A stretch of DNA of 64,000 nt from Empedobacter tilapiae (GTDB lineage Bacteria > Bacteroidota > Bacteroidia > Flavobacteriales > Weeksellaceae). The translations under genes and the position numbers were made by a program. Below the pieces are notes generated by a model that saw only the letters and a program-made list of their open reading frames with translations, was not told where the DNA came from and did not search any database. Within the stretch, counting starts at the first letter, position 1. Each line of letters begins with the position of its first letter. Where the stretch lies: positions 121,480 through 185,479 of the forward strand of contig NZ_SRPE01000009.1 of NCBI RefSeq assembly GCF_004785645.1, read 5' to 3'. This document shows positions 53,727-63,501 of the stretch, in pieces.

Positions 53727-54620
53727 TTAGTTAGAAGCGATGAAAGTTGTAGGTGAAACACCTGCATAATTTTTGAAAAATTTACTAAAAACGGAAGTGT
53801 CTATAAAATTTAATTCTGTCACAACATCAGAAACACTATATTTTGGGTTCTTTAGCAAGACTTTTGCCTCTAATACAATGGCTTCGGCAATGATTTGTTT
53901 AGGTGATTTATTAAAGACTTCGACAATAATTTTGGTTAAATGCTTACGACTAATAAACATTTCATCTGCATAAAACTGTACATTACGCTGACGACGAAAA
54001 TGAGTTGAAACTAAATACAAAAACTGTTTAGCTAATTCCTCCTTTCTGACTTCTTTCGTTGTACTTTTCGCCATTACAGCTTGGTTGTAGTAATTTCCCA
54101 TCTCGTACATCAAGACCGAAAAATGATGTAAAACCAAATCTTTTGCAAAGATATTTTCGTTCTTGATTGTATATTTACTAATCTTGTTCAAATTGTAGCG
54201 CATATCGCGTACAATCTTTTTATCTAAAGAAATAATCTTGGGATATTTAGACGACAAAAACTCTACTAAATTATTGGATTTCACGTGAAAACCAGCTTCA
54301 ATAATCAAATCTGAATCAATGAATATTGCTTGAACAGCAAAATCAACCGAGTGTTCTATAATCTCGAACAACTGACCTGGAAGAACCACAATAATATCAT
54401 CACGTTTGATTAACGTTGGTTCTAAATTCACCGTGATTTCACATGTTCCTGCTGTAATTAAAATCAACCCAAGCGACGTAAACTTATAAGGTTTTCGTTT
54501 TACAAAATAATAATTGTTTTCAGGACCTACATCAAAGATTGCTAACCTACGATCAGTTGCTTCTTCTTTGTAAGTTCTTAAAATATTATCAATTGAATAA
54601 AGTTGAATATAATCACTCAT
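53727..54620 (-). CDS. AraC-family transcriptional regulator
   Basis: This cytoplasmic protein has about 297 residues. The ATG at 54620 (MSDYIQLYS) is preferred over a TTG at 54668. It has an N-terminal cupin-like domain (about 25-110, LGLILITAGTCEITVNLEP) and a C-terminal AraC double HTH (about 200-297: NVQFYADEMFISRKHLTKIIVEVFNKSPKQII and VSDVVTELNFIDTSVFSKFFKNYAGVSP). It is similar in layout to the AraC gene at 36021. Possible targets are not evident. No operon partner on the same strand within 50 bp apart from the dehydrogenase gene upstream (100-bp gap). Confidence 0.82.
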   Translation of the reverse strand: MSDYIQLYSIDNILRTYKEEATDRRLAIFDVGPENNYYFVKRKPYKFTSLGLILITAGTCEITVNLEPTLIKRDDIIVVLPGQLFEIIEHSVDFAVQAIFIDSDLIIEAGFHVKSNNLVEFLSSKYPKIISLDKKIVRDMRYNLNKISKYTIKNENIFAKDLVLHHFSVLMYEMGNYYNQAVMAKSTTKEVRKEELAKQFLYLVSTHFRRQRNVQFYADEMFISRKHLTKIIVEVFNKSPKQIIAEAIVLEAKVLLKNPKYSVSDVVTELNFIDTSVFSKFFKNYAGVSPTTFIASN

Positions 54621-54720
54621 TTTAGCTTTTATTTTTTCGAATACAATGTTAAAAGATTTTTTTGACAAGTAAAAACATAGATGCGTCTTTTTAACAAAAA
54701 CTTACGTCGTTTTGGTATAT

Positions 54721-55647
54721 CTAATATCCCCTTTCTAATGAAACTTCATTCAATAAAGTCTCGTTATTTTTCATTCTATTGTAGTTATCTGCAACTTGTT
54801 TTAGAGCTGTTGTTGCGTTTGTAACACTCGCAATATGAGGCGTTACATAAACATTTTCATTCGTCCAAAAAGGGTGATTTTCAGGTAAAGGTTCTTCTAC
54901 AAAAACATCTAAATAAGCCTCTTTTATTTGTTTTTCTTCGATTGCAATTAATAAATCCTTTTCGACCAAATGTGCTCCACGACCAACATTAACCAAAACT
55001 GTATGAGCTGAACATTGTGCAAAAAAGTCTTTGTTCAAAATACCTTCTGTATCATCTGTCAAAGGCAAAATATTGACAATAAAATTAGTATTAGAAATCG
55101 CAGCATTCAAGCCTTCTTTTCCTGCAAAAGATTCTACTCCATTTATATTTTTTGGCGAATTCGACCAACCTTTGACTTGAAAACCTAAAGCAATAAATTG
55201 CTCCGCTACTAACTTTCCGATTTCACCTAATCCTAAAACAGTAATAGTTGTTTCCTTGATACTTTGATAAGTAGTAGGTTTCCACTCTTTACGAACTTGA
55301 TCTTTATAATACGTCAACAGATTTTTCATTGAAGTCATAACACAAGCCAAAACATGTTCAAACATTTCTTGCTTCAAAGCAGGATCAACAATACGTGTCA
55401 CTTTTATTGAATCTGGAATTTTGGTATGTAACAAATGGTCAATCCCTGCTCCAACTGATTGCACAACTTTTAGATTTGGAAATTCAGCCACATAATTTTT
55501 GTGCGGTTTCCAAGTTGCAATAAATTCTACATCATCTGGATTTGAGATATTTGGATAAACTTCAACTTTCGTATCTGGCAACAATTCTTGTAAATTTCTT
55601 TGCCATTCTTCTGTTGGTTTTTGGTTGAATATTAAGGCTACACTCAT
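54721..55647 (-). CDS. D-2-hydroxyacid dehydrogenase, glyoxylate/hydroxypyruvate reductase A type
   Basis: This is a 308-residue NAD(P)-dependent oxidoreductase. The dinucleotide fold is at TVLGLGEIGKLVAEQFIALGF (about 134-154), the catalytic Arg in LVNVGRGAHLVEKDLL (about 227-233), Glu in DVFVEEPLP and His in TPHIASVTN. The short N-terminal domain and the VGAGIDHLLH stretch resemble GhrA rather than the longer SerA. A -7 box TACATTTG is on the minus strand at 55666-55673. It would reduce glyoxylate or hydroxypyruvate; the exact substrate is inferred. Confidence 0.8.
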   Translation of the reverse strand: MSVALIFNQKPTEEWQRNLQELLPDTKVEVYPNISNPDDVEFIATWKPHKNYVAEFPNLKVVQSVGAGIDHLLHTKIPDSIKVTRIVDPALKQEMFEHVLACVMTSMKNLLTYYKDQVRKEWKPTTYQSIKETTITVLGLGEIGKLVAEQFIALGFQVKGWSNSPKNINGVESFAGKEGLNAAISNTNFIVNILPLTDDTEGILNKDFFAQCSAHTVLVNVGRGAHLVEKDLLIAIEEKQIKEAYLDVFVEEPLPENHPFWTNENVYVTPHIASVTNATTALKQVADNYNRMKNNETLLNEVSLERGY

Positions 55648-55665
55648 AATTGATTACTTTTAAAA

Positions 55666-55673
55666 CAAATGTA
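55666..55673 (-). promoter_or_regulatory. -7 box of the hydroxyacid dehydrogenase gene
   Basis: CAAATGTA is the complement of TACATTTG, a perfect -7 box 19 bp upstream of the ATG. Confidence 0.55.
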
Positions 55674-55701
55674 AATAACTCTAAATTAATCACACATTAA
55701 A

Positions 55702-55731
55702 TTTGACGATTTGTCAGATTTCTTACATTTG
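55702..55731 (+). promoter_or_regulatory. Promoter of the M3 peptidase gene
   Basis: TTTG (55702-55705), 18-bp spacer, TACATTTG (55724-55731): both boxes match the Bacteroidetes consensus. The start is expected near 55738, 50 nt before the ATG. Confidence 0.7.
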
Positions 55732-55787
55732 GATTAGAATTTGAGAGAGTTTAAACAAATATATTTTAACTAAAAAATACACTATAA

Positions 55788-57815
55788 ATGGCAAATCCAT
55801 TATTAGAAAAATTTGAAACACCTTTTGAAAGTGCTCCTTTTTCTAAAATAAAAAATGAAGATTACAAACCTGCTTTTATCCAAGCAATTGAAGAAGCAAA
55901 AGCAGAAATAGAGGCAATTACTGCGAATCCTGAAGCGCCAACTTTTGCAAATACAATTGAAGCAATGGAACTTTCTGGTGAAAAATTAGGACGAATTTCT
56001 TCTATTTTCTTCAACCTTAATTCTGCTGAAACGAATGATGAAATTCAAGAAATTGCACAAGAAGTTTCGCCTTTATTATCTGAATTTGGAAATGATGTTC
56101 GCTTAAATCAAGATTTATTTGAACGAATTAAAGTCGTTTATAATCAAAAGGAATCGTTGAGTTTAACCGATGAACAAGCTTATTTATTAGAAAAAAAATA
56201 CAAAGGTTTTTCGAGAAATGGTGCAAATCTAAACGAAGAAGACAAAAATAAATTACGCGAAATAGACAAACAACTTTCGATGCTATCGTTGCAATTTGGA
56301 CAAAATGTTTTAGCTGAAACTAATGCATATGAATTGATTATTACAGATGAAAATGATTTGAAAGGTTTGCCTCAATATGTTATTGATCAAGCAAAGGCTG
56401 ATGCAGAACAAAAAAATCACGAAGGTTGGTTGATTACGTTGCAAGCGCCAAGCTATATTCCGTTTATGCAATATGCAGAAAACCGTGAATTAAGAGAAAA
56501 ATTGTTTAGAGCAAATGGAGTAAAAGCCTATCAAAATAATGAATTTAACAACGAAGAAAATGTGAAAAACATTGTAAAACTTCGTCACGAACGTGCTAAA
56601 ATATTAGGTTATAAAACGCATGCTGATTATGTTTTGGAAGAACGTATGGCTAAAACACCTACGACTGTTTTAGATTTCTTGAATGATTTATTAACGAAAG
56701 CAAAACCATTTGCAGAAAAAGAAATTAAGGAATTAACTGCATTTGCAAAAGGAACTGATGGGATTGAAACATTGCTACGTTGGGATCATGCGTATTATGC
56801 TGAAAAATTAAAACAGAAAAAATTCAGTCTTTCTGACGAAGAATTGAAACCTTATTTTCAGTTAGAAAATGTGATTCAAGGCGCTTTTGATGTGGCAACA
56901 AAATTGTATGGAATTACGTTTAAAGAAATTCACAACATAGATAAATATAACGATGAAGTAACAACTTATGAAGTTCTAGATAAAAATGGTGCGTTCTTAA
57001 GTTTATTGTATGCAGACTTTTTCCCGCGTGCAGGAAAACGCCCTGGTGCTTGGATGACAAGTTATAGAGAAGCTTCTAATGTGAATGGAAATACCAAACG
57101 TCCGCACATTTCGATTGTTTGTAATTTTACAAAACCAACGAAAGACACGCCATCATTATTGACATTTCAGGAAGTGACAACATTATTCCACGAATTTGGA
57201 CATGCGCTACACGGAATGTTACCAAATACAACGTACGAAAGTCTTTCTGGAACAAATGTTTATTGGGATTTTGTTGAATTACCTTCTCAATTTTACGAAA
57301 ACTTCTGTTACGAACCAGAAGCTTTAAAATTATTTGCAAAACATTATCAAACAGGAGAAATTATTCCGCAAGAATTAATTGAAAAAGTAAAAGCTTCTTC
57401 AAGTTTTATGGAAGGTTATCAAACTGTTCGTCAATTGAGTTTTGGATTATTGGATATGGCTTATCATGCGAATGATTTGGCTGAAATTAATGATTTACAA
57501 CAATTTGAAAAAGAAACGTTCAAACAAACAGAGTTATATCCAGAAATTGATAAAAATATGATGAGTACATCCTTCTCACATATTTTTCAAGGTGGATATT
57601 CATCTGGTTATTATTCATATAAATGGGCCGAAGTTTTGGATGCAGATGCCTTTGCATTTTTCCAAGAAACTGGAATTTTCAATCCAGAAACAGCTCAAAA
57701 ATTCTATAAACTTTTATCATCTGGAGGAACAGTAGAACCGATGAAACTGTACGAAGAATTTAGAGGTCATAAACCAACAGTAGATGCTTTATTGAAGCGT
57801 GCTGGATTAGTATAA
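55788..57815 (+). CDS. dcp: M3 family metallopeptidase (peptidyl-dipeptidase Dcp / oligopeptidase A)
   Basis: This is a 675-residue zinc peptidase of normal family length without a clear signal peptide. The active site is LFHEFGHALHGML (HExxH at about 467-471), with the third ligand Glu in the downstream VYWDFVELPSQFYENF. It begins with the helical lid region LLEKFETPFESAPFSKIKNEDYKPAF, typical of Dcp/PrlC. It cleaves dipeptides from the C terminus of, or within, short cytoplasmic peptides, completing protein turnover. It is driven by its own strong promoter and ends at a strong terminator shared with amt. Confidence 0.88.
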   Translation: MANPLLEKFETPFESAPFSKIKNEDYKPAFIQAIEEAKAEIEAITANPEAPTFANTIEAMELSGEKLGRISSIFFNLNSAETNDEIQEIAQEVSPLLSEFGNDVRLNQDLFERIKVVYNQKESLSLTDEQAYLLEKKYKGFSRNGANLNEEDKNKLREIDKQLSMLSLQFGQNVLAETNAYELIITDENDLKGLPQYVIDQAKADAEQKNHEGWLITLQAPSYIPFMQYAENRELREKLFRANGVKAYQNNEFNNEENVKNIVKLRHERAKILGYKTHADYVLEERMAKTPTTVLDFLNDLLTKAKPFAEKEIKELTAFAKGTDGIETLLRWDHAYYAEKLKQKKFSLSDEELKPYFQLENVIQGAFDVATKLYGITFKEIHNIDKYNDEVTTYEVLDKNGAFLSLLYADFFPRAGKRPGAWMTSYREASNVNGNTKRPHISIVCNFTKPTKDTPSLLTFQEVTTLFHEFGHALHGMLPNTTYESLSGTNVYWDFVELPSQFYENFCYEPEALKLFAKHYQTGEIIPQELIEKVKASSSFMEGYQTVRQLSFGLLDMAYHANDLAEINDLQQFEKETFKQTELYPEIDKNMMSTSFSHIFQGGYSSGYYSYKWAEVLDADAFAFFQETGIFNPETAQKFYKLLSSGGTVEPMKLYEEFRGHKPTVDALLKRAGLV

Positions 57816-57820
57816 ATTGA

Positions 57821-57856
57821 AAATCCGACTACTAAAAGTAGTCGGATTTTTTTATA
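57821..57856. terminator. Terminator between dcp and amt
   Basis: A 13-bp perfect stem, AAATCCGACTACT with AGTAGTCGGATTT, around an AAA loop, followed by a T-run. A-rich sequence on the other side may also serve the convergent amt gene. Confidence 0.85.
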
Positions 57857-57870
57857 ATATCATTGTTTAA

Positions 57871-59214
57871 TTAATGTAAACTTTCCTCATGTTGCGACAA
57901 ATCTAAGCCTTCGAGCTCAGCTCTATCACTCACGCGTAAGTGAATCATTTTATTCGTAATATAAAATAAAGCAATCGCACCGAAAAAAGTAAATAACGAA
58001 ACAAGCAACAAAGCAATCATATGATGTGCTAACACATGCATCCCTCCATGTAATAAGCTTGCATTTTCTCCATGTGCAAAAATAGCTGTCAAAATCATTC
58101 CCATGATTCCTCCGACTCCATGACATGCAAAAACATCTAGAGTATCATCAACTCGTTTTAATACTTTCCAATGAACCATTACATTTGAGACAATAGCGGT
58201 TATAAAGCCAAAAAATATACTTTCAGGAATTGTAACAAACCCACAAGCTGGAGTGATTGCTACTAATCCAACTACAGCCCCTATACACGCTCCCATAGCA
58301 GAAACGCTACGACCATTAATTCTATCAAAAAGTATCCATGTCATCATTCCTGAAGCAGAAGCAATTGTTGTTGTTCCGAAAGCTAAAGCTGCTGTGGCAT
58401 TTGCTCCCAAAGCTGAACCAGCATTGAAACCAAACCATCCGAACCATAACATTCCTGTTCCAAGCATAACAAATGGAATATTTGCAGGTTTGTGTTCTCT
58501 GTTTTTACGTTTACCTATCACCAAAGCTCCTGCCAATGCTGCAAATCCTGCACTCATATGAACAACAGTTCCTCCAGCAAAATCTTTTACTCCAAAATAT
58601 TTATTCAATAAACCTTCTGGATGCCAAACCATGTGACAAAGCGGTGTGTATATGATTAAACTAAATAAAATCATAAATAACAAATATGAAATAAAACGCA
58701 CTCTTTCGGCAAAAGAACCTGTTACAAGCGCTGGTGTAATGACTGCAAATTTCATTTGAAACAATGCAAATAGAACAAATGGAATTGTAGATGCCATGTC
58801 TTTGTGTGGAAATGCTCCAACATGATTAAAAAATGGATAACTTAAAGGATTACCAATAATTCCGTAATGTTCTCCATTTATTGTAAAGCCGATTGATTCA
58901 CCAAAAGATAATGAAAACCCAACTACAATCCACAAAATAGAAATCACTCCTAAGGCAATAAAACTTTGTAACATGGTAGAAATAACATTTCGTTTCCCTA
59001 CCATTCCTCCATAAAAAAATGATAAACCTGGCGTCATCAATAACACCAATCCTGTAGCTGCTAAAATCCAGGAGACATCTGAATTTACAATATTTTCTTC
59101 GCTAAGGAATTCTCCTGTATTTGGAATATTCACAACTGGTTTCCAAAATAATCCAGCTAAGGCAACTAGTGTTATAATTGCAAAAGCTACTTTCCATTTT
59201 AATCCAACTTTCAT
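57871..59214 (-). CDS. amt: Ammonium transporter
   Basis: This 447-residue inner-membrane protein has about 11-12 TM helices and an N-terminal hydrophobic extension. Motifs: GLVLLMTPGLSFFYGGMVGKRN, DFAGGTVVHMSAGFAALAGALVIGKR (Amt signature and pore His), MLWFGWFGFNAGSALGAN and DVFACHGVGGIMGMILTAIFA (second pore His). It conducts ammonium or ammonia into the cell. No glnK/PII gene is next to it in this window. A perfect -7 box on the minus strand (59237-59244) lies just upstream. Confidence 0.92.
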   Translation of the reverse strand: MKVGLKWKVAFAIITLVALAGLFWKPVVNIPNTGEFLSEENIVNSDVSWILAATGLVLLMTPGLSFFYGGMVGKRNVISTMLQSFIALGVISILWIVVGFSLSFGESIGFTINGEHYGIIGNPLSYPFFNHVGAFPHKDMASTIPFVLFALFQMKFAVITPALVTGSFAERVRFISYLLFMILFSLIIYTPLCHMVWHPEGLLNKYFGVKDFAGGTVVHMSAGFAALAGALVIGKRKNREHKPANIPFVMLGTGMLWFGWFGFNAGSALGANATAALAFGTTTIASASGMMTWILFDRINGRSVSAMGACIGAVVGLVAITPACGFVTIPESIFFGFITAIVSNVMVHWKVLKRVDDTLDVFACHGVGGIMGMILTAIFAHGENASLLHGGMHVLAHHMIALLLVSLFTFFGAIALFYITNKMIHLRVSDRAELEGLDLSQHEESLH

Positions 59215-59236
59215 AAGTTTTTAATTTTAACCCTAT

Positions 59237-59244
59237 CAAAATTA
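59237..59244 (-). promoter_or_regulatory. -7 box of the amt gene
   Basis: CAAAATTA is the complement of TAATTTTG, a perfect TAnnTTTG, 23 bp before the ATG. A dyad CCCT...AGGG lies further upstream near 59282-59298 and may be regulatory. Confidence 0.45.
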
Positions 59245-59351
59245 GATTATTTTTTAATAAAATCATTTATTTTTAATTACACCCTGTAAAGATTAGGGGT
59301 CAAAGTATTAATTTTACATTTTAAACATAATTACCCTATACAAATTCATAA

Positions 59352-59379
59352 AAAAAGATTCCAAAAAAGGAATCTTTTT
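59352..59379 (-). terminator. Terminator of the GNAT gene
   Basis: AAAAAGATTCC with GGAATCTTTTT around a 6-A loop. The A-run on the left gives T on the minus strand. It lies 50 bp after the acetyltransferase stop. Confidence 0.75.
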
Positions 59380-59429
59380 ATCAATTTGATTATTTAGTTT
59401 TTTTAATATTTTAAAACTAAAATATTAGA

Positions 59430-59954
59430 TTATGTTAAACGCAGAATGATTTTATGAAAAGCTTTTCTAGGACTTCCATCAAAATAAACTTCACCACAAT
59501 AGTGATAACCTAACTTTTCAAAAACACGCAACATTCCAATATTATCAAAGTTAGTATCAACTTTTATATTCTGTATTTTCTTTGTAATTGCTATTTTTTC
59601 AATCTCATCCATCGCCCAAGTTCCCAAACCTTTTATCTTAATATCTTGCGCAATAGCCAATCGATGAATCACAATATATGGATCATCATTCAGCCATTTT
59701 CCTTCAATTGCTGTATAAGCAGGTTCTATTTCATCAATAATTGCAATATATCCAATGATTAGATTATCAACATTCTCTATTATATAACCAAAACCATTTG
59801 AAATATCATTTTTTACAACATCTAGATTTGGATAACCATTTTGCCATTGATCACTTCCCTCCTCTTTTCTTTTCTGAATTGCTTGTTGCAAAATTTCCCA
59901 AATTCTATCCGCATCACTCAAATTTGCTTGACGTAAATTTAATTCAGTCGCCAT
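59430..59954 (-). CDS. GNAT family N-acetyltransferase
   Basis: This 174-residue cytoplasmic protein has the GNAT fold. LNLRQANLSDADRIWEILQQAI starts the domain. YIVIHRLAIAQDIKIKGLGTWAMDEIEKIA is the acetyl-CoA-binding motif A (R/Q-x-x-G-x-G/A-like in KIKGLGT), and VDTNFDNIGMLRVFEKLGYHYCGEVYFDG forms the C-terminal motif. The substrate is unknown. Divergent from mprF with a 100-bp gap. Confidence 0.82.
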   Translation of the reverse strand: MATELNLRQANLSDADRIWEILQQAIQKRKEEGSDQWQNGYPNLDVVKNDISNGFGYIIENVDNLIIGYIAIIDEIEPAYTAIEGKWLNDDPYIVIHRLAIAQDIKIKGLGTWAMDEIEKIAITKKIQNIKVDTNFDNIGMLRVFEKLGYHYCGEVYFDGSPRKAFHKIILRLT

Positions 59955-60054
59955 ATCTTATTTTTATTTTCAATATAAGAGATTTTTAAGCAAATCATAA
60001 GTTTTGATATTTAATTTTTTAATAAATTGAAGTGATAAAACTAATTATCCCAAT

Positions 60055-62637
60055 ATGAAGTTTCCAAAAGCTATAAAACACATAAAAATCCCTTGGCAAC
60101 AGGTTTTAGCGGTACTTATCTTACTACTTGCATTTGTATTTTTTAGAAGCGAACGTAAAGAAATGATGCTGATAATCCCAAGTATTAAAAGCGCAAAACC
60201 TATTTGGTTATTAATCGGTTTTGGAATTACACTTCTCTATATTTTCTTACAAGCTGCAATGTATATCACAAGTTTTAAAACTCTTGGATTATCTCTTAAG
60301 TTTTGGGATGCTGTCAATTTATTTCTCAAACGAAATTTTATTAGTGTTTTTCTACCAGCGGGAGGAATTAGTTCATTGGCTTATTTACCCAAGCATATCA
60401 AAAAACAACAACTTGAAACAAATAAAGTCATTCAAGCGAGTTCCATTTATGGTTTTATTGGATTATTAACGGTTTTCATCATTGGTGTTCCCATCATTAT
60501 TTATAGTATTTACGTCAACAAATATTTTAATGATTCGTGGATATCATTGGTTATTTTGGGCTTAATTTTAATTCTAGTTTATTTCATTTATAACTCATTC
60601 AAAACCAAAAATAAATTCTATCAAATTATAGAAAATAAATTCCCAAAGGTTACGGAAGAAATCAATCCAATTTTTGAAACTTCTTTAGACAGAAAAAATA
60701 TTAATCTCACAATTTTAATATCAATAATCATTGAAATTACAGGAATTTTACACGTTTACATTGCAATGTTAGCTTTAGGTGTTCAACCTACTTTTGATGC
60801 AGCAGCTTTGGCTTATACGATTTCTGTTTTATTGATGATTATTTCACCATTTTTGAGAGGTTTGGGTGCAGTAGAATTTACGATGGTATATATTTTAACG
60901 CAATTCGGTTATTCTCATAATCAAAGTTTAGCTACAACTTTATTGTACCGCGTTTTCGAATTTTGGTTACCTCTAGGTTTTGGATGTTTAAGTTTTATGT
61001 GGCGCGGAAGAAAACTATTTGCACGAATTTTTCCTGCTGTTTTGATTTTTACATTAGGAATGATAAATATTATTTCAGTTATCACTCCCCCTCTTGCAGA
61101 ACGTTTACATTTTGAAAAGTTGTATTTACCGACTGAATTGATGCATCTTTCAAAATTAATGATTCTATTTATCGGAATTGCTTTATTGATTACATCATCT
61201 TATCTCATCAAAGGATTAAAATCAGCTTGGATTTTTGCCTTAATATTCTCTATACTTTCATTCTTCGGAAATATATTAAAAGCATTAGATTACGAAGAAG
61301 CTGGATTTGCATTTTTGTCAATTGTAATGTTAATTTATAGTAGAAATCAATATCCATTGAAAACAAATCTAAAACGATTAAGACAAGGTTTTTCTATTTT
61401 CTTACTTGCTTTTTTTGCTATATTTATTTTTAATGTTTTAAGTTTTTATTACATTGATAAAAGACACTTTGGTATTGATTTCTCTTGGTATCAAGCTTTT
61501 TATTATACTTTCCAAAACTTCTTATTGTTTAGTGAAAATAACTTAGTTCCGAGAACAACCTTTGCTAAAGATTTCAAAGATATCAATATTTTTTTTGGAT
61601 TTAGTTCTTGGATACTATTGATTTTAACATTTTTTAGAGCTAAAAATTATAACACAAAAGACATTCAGAATTATAAAGAAGCAGAAGAAATTGTCGAAAA
61701 ATATGGTACTTCAGCATTAGATTATTTTAAACTAATGAATGATAAAACACTTTATTTTTCTTCAAACATTGATGGTTTTCTTGCATATAAAATAGGTTTA
61801 AATTTCGCAATTGTTTTGGATAATGTTGTTTGCGATACAAAATATAAATCAGATTTAATTTCAGAATTCGAAAACTATTGTAAAACAAAAGGTTTAAAAA
61901 CTGCTTATTATCGAGTTTCTGAAGATGATTTAATTGATTTCAAAAGTTTTAAAAAACAACATTTATTAATCGGTCAAGAAGGAATTATTGAGGTTGATTC
62001 ATTTAATCTTCAAGGAAAAGAACGTAAGTCGATGCGAAATGCATTAAATACTTTAGAGAAAAAAGGATTTAAAACTGAAGTTATTTTACCTCCATTGATA
62101 GAAGATTTTTTAAATGAAATTGAATCTGTTTCAAATGAATGGTTAAAAGAATTTGATAAAAGAGAGATTGTATTTGCTGAAGGCAAATTTGAACGTGAAA
62201 CATTAAAAAATCAACCCATTATTACGTTAAAAAATAAAGAAAATAAAGTGGTTACATTTCTTAATGTTATTCCAGATTACACAAAAGATGAAATGACTTA
62301 CGATTTATTTCGAAGAACTATCGATTCTCCAAATGGTAGTATGGATGCGGTGATAATTGCATTAATTAATCATGCCAAAGACAATAAAAAAAAATACATC
62401 AATATTGGTTTAACACCTTTAGCTGGTTTAGATAAACCGAACAATGTTGCCGAGCAGTTAATGAAATTTGCTTATCAGCGGATTGGAACGTTTAAACAAT
62501 ATCAAACGATGCGTGATTTTAAAGAAAAATATGCTAATTATTGGAGCAATAAATATATAGTTTACGGAAATGATGTAGAACTTATTCAACTTCCGCAAGC
62601 GCTAAGTAAAGTAATGAAACCTGAAGATGAAAACTAA
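60055..62637 (+). CDS. mprF: Phosphatidylglycerol lysyltransferase MprF-like (synthase plus flippase)
   Basis: This is an 860-residue integral membrane protein. Residues about 1-520 hold some 12-14 TM helices, including the flippase-like half (VFLPAGGISSLAYLPKHIK, SPFLRGLGAVEFTMVYILTQFG). Residues about 540-860 form the cytoplasmic aminoacyl-transferase (DUF2156/GNAT-like) domain with FNLQGKERKSMRNALNTLEKKGF, TYDLFRRTIDSPNGSMDAVI and YINIGLTPLAGLDK. It adds lysine (or another amino acid) from aminoacyl-tRNA to phosphatidylglycerol, lowering surface charge and giving resistance to cationic peptides. It overlaps the next gene, an AcvB/VirJ-type hydrolase, by 11 bp. Confidence 0.85.
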   Translation: MKFPKAIKHIKIPWQQVLAVLILLLAFVFFRSERKEMMLIIPSIKSAKPIWLLIGFGITLLYIFLQAAMYITSFKTLGLSLKFWDAVNLFLKRNFISVFLPAGGISSLAYLPKHIKKQQLETNKVIQASSIYGFIGLLTVFIIGVPIIIYSIYVNKYFNDSWISLVILGLILILVYFIYNSFKTKNKFYQIIENKFPKVTEEINPIFETSLDRKNINLTILISIIIEITGILHVYIAMLALGVQPTFDAAALAYTISVLLMIISPFLRGLGAVEFTMVYILTQFGYSHNQSLATTLLYRVFEFWLPLGFGCLSFMWRGRKLFARIFPAVLIFTLGMINIISVITPPLAERLHFEKLYLPTELMHLSKLMILFIGIALLITSSYLIKGLKSAWIFALIFSILSFFGNILKALDYEEAGFAFLSIVMLIYSRNQYPLKTNLKRLRQGFSIFLLAFFAIFIFNVLSFYYIDKRHFGIDFSWYQAFYYTFQNFLLFSENNLVPRTTFAKDFKDINIFFGFSSWILLILTFFRAKNYNTKDIQNYKEAEEIVEKYGTSALDYFKLMNDKTLYFSSNIDGFLAYKIGLNFAIVLDNVVCDTKYKSDLISEFENYCKTKGLKTAYYRVSEDDLIDFKSFKKQHLLIGQEGIIEVDSFNLQGKERKSMRNALNTLEKKGFKTEVILPPLIEDFLNEIESVSNEWLKEFDKREIVFAEGKFERETLKNQPIITLKNKENKVVTFLNVIPDYTKDEMTYDLFRRTIDSPNGSMDAVIIALINHAKDNKKKYINIGLTPLAGLDKPNNVAEQLMKFAYQRIGTFKQYQTMRDFKEKYANYWSNKYIVYGNDVELIQLPQALSKVMKPEDEN

Positions 62638-63331
62638 AAACTTTATACTATTTGGGTTAATTATTATCACAGTTGGTTTGTACATCGTGCGTACAAAAGG
62701 AGACGATGTGGATATTAAAGATCCATTGCCTCTTAAAGTTTGGGAGCATAAAAACAATACAAAACCAATTTTATTTTATTTAAGTGGTGATGCTGGATTG
62801 GGACCTTTTTCACAATCAATATGTAATAATCTTCATCAGAAAGGCTATGATATCTATGCTTTAAATTCTAAAGTTTATTTTTGGAATGAAAGAGATCCTA
62901 AAAAAACGGCTGAAATAATAGCTCAATTTTTAGAAAAAAAAATCGAACATAACCAAAATCAAGAAGTTGTATTTATAGGCTATTCTTTTGGAGCTGATGC
63001 TATTCCATTTATTATTAATCAACTTCCAACAAAAACTAAAGAAAGAATTCATCAACTTATTCTTTTAGATCCTTACGAAACAGCTGATCTTGAAATTCAC
63101 TATAAAAATTTAATTTTTGAAAATGTAAGTGGCGAATGGAATACTATTCCGGAAATCAACCGTCTTCCTAAGTTGCATTTATCTATTATTTTAAGTAATT
63201 ACGGAATAAACTATCCTTACAAAAAAATCAATTTAACCAATAAAAATATTATTTATTTAGGTGGTAATCATCACTTTAATCGTAACTATAAAAAAGTAAC
63301 TGAAACAATTTTAAAACAAATTGATTCTTAA
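62627..63331 (+). CDS. acvB: AcvB/VirJ-family lysyl-phosphatidylglycerol hydrolase
   Basis: This is a 234-residue protein with one N-terminal membrane/signal segment (1-22). The rest is an alpha/beta hydrolase of the VirJ/AcvB type: ILFYLSGDAGLGPFSQSI (LSGDGGW-like), FIGYSFGADAIPFIINQLP (nucleophile Ser), LLDPYETADLEIH and YLGGNHHFNRNY (catalytic His). Alphaproteobacterial AcvB, encoded beside lpiA/mprF, hydrolyses lysyl-phosphatidylglycerol in the periplasm. The 11-bp overlap with mprF supports the same pairing here: one gene makes Lys-PG, the other removes the lysine. Confidence 0.82.
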   Translation: MKTKNFILFGLIIITVGLYIVRTKGDDVDIKDPLPLKVWEHKNNTKPILFYLSGDAGLGPFSQSICNNLHQKGYDIYALNSKVYFWNERDPKKTAEIIAQFLEKKIEHNQNQEVVFIGYSFGADAIPFIINQLPTKTKERIHQLILLDPYETADLEIHYKNLIFENVSGEWNTIPEINRLPKLHLSIILSNYGINYPYKKINLTNKNIIYLGGNHHFNRNYKKVTETILKQIDS

Positions 63332-63501
63332 AATTATGACGTTCATCTTTTATTATCCGTTTCAATCATTTATAGAAGAAGAAGTTATAATCAAACGACT
63401 TCTAAAAAGATAAACACTACCCAACACACTCAATTGTGCTTTCGAGCAGAAATACAAAATAAACCATTGTTTTACTCCTAAGCGCATCGGACAATCATCG
63501 C

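Noticed and set aside
63332..63420. A 25-codon ORF after acvB
   Set aside because: It starts 4 bp after the stop, has no recognisable features and is of a length expected by chance in AT-rich DNA.
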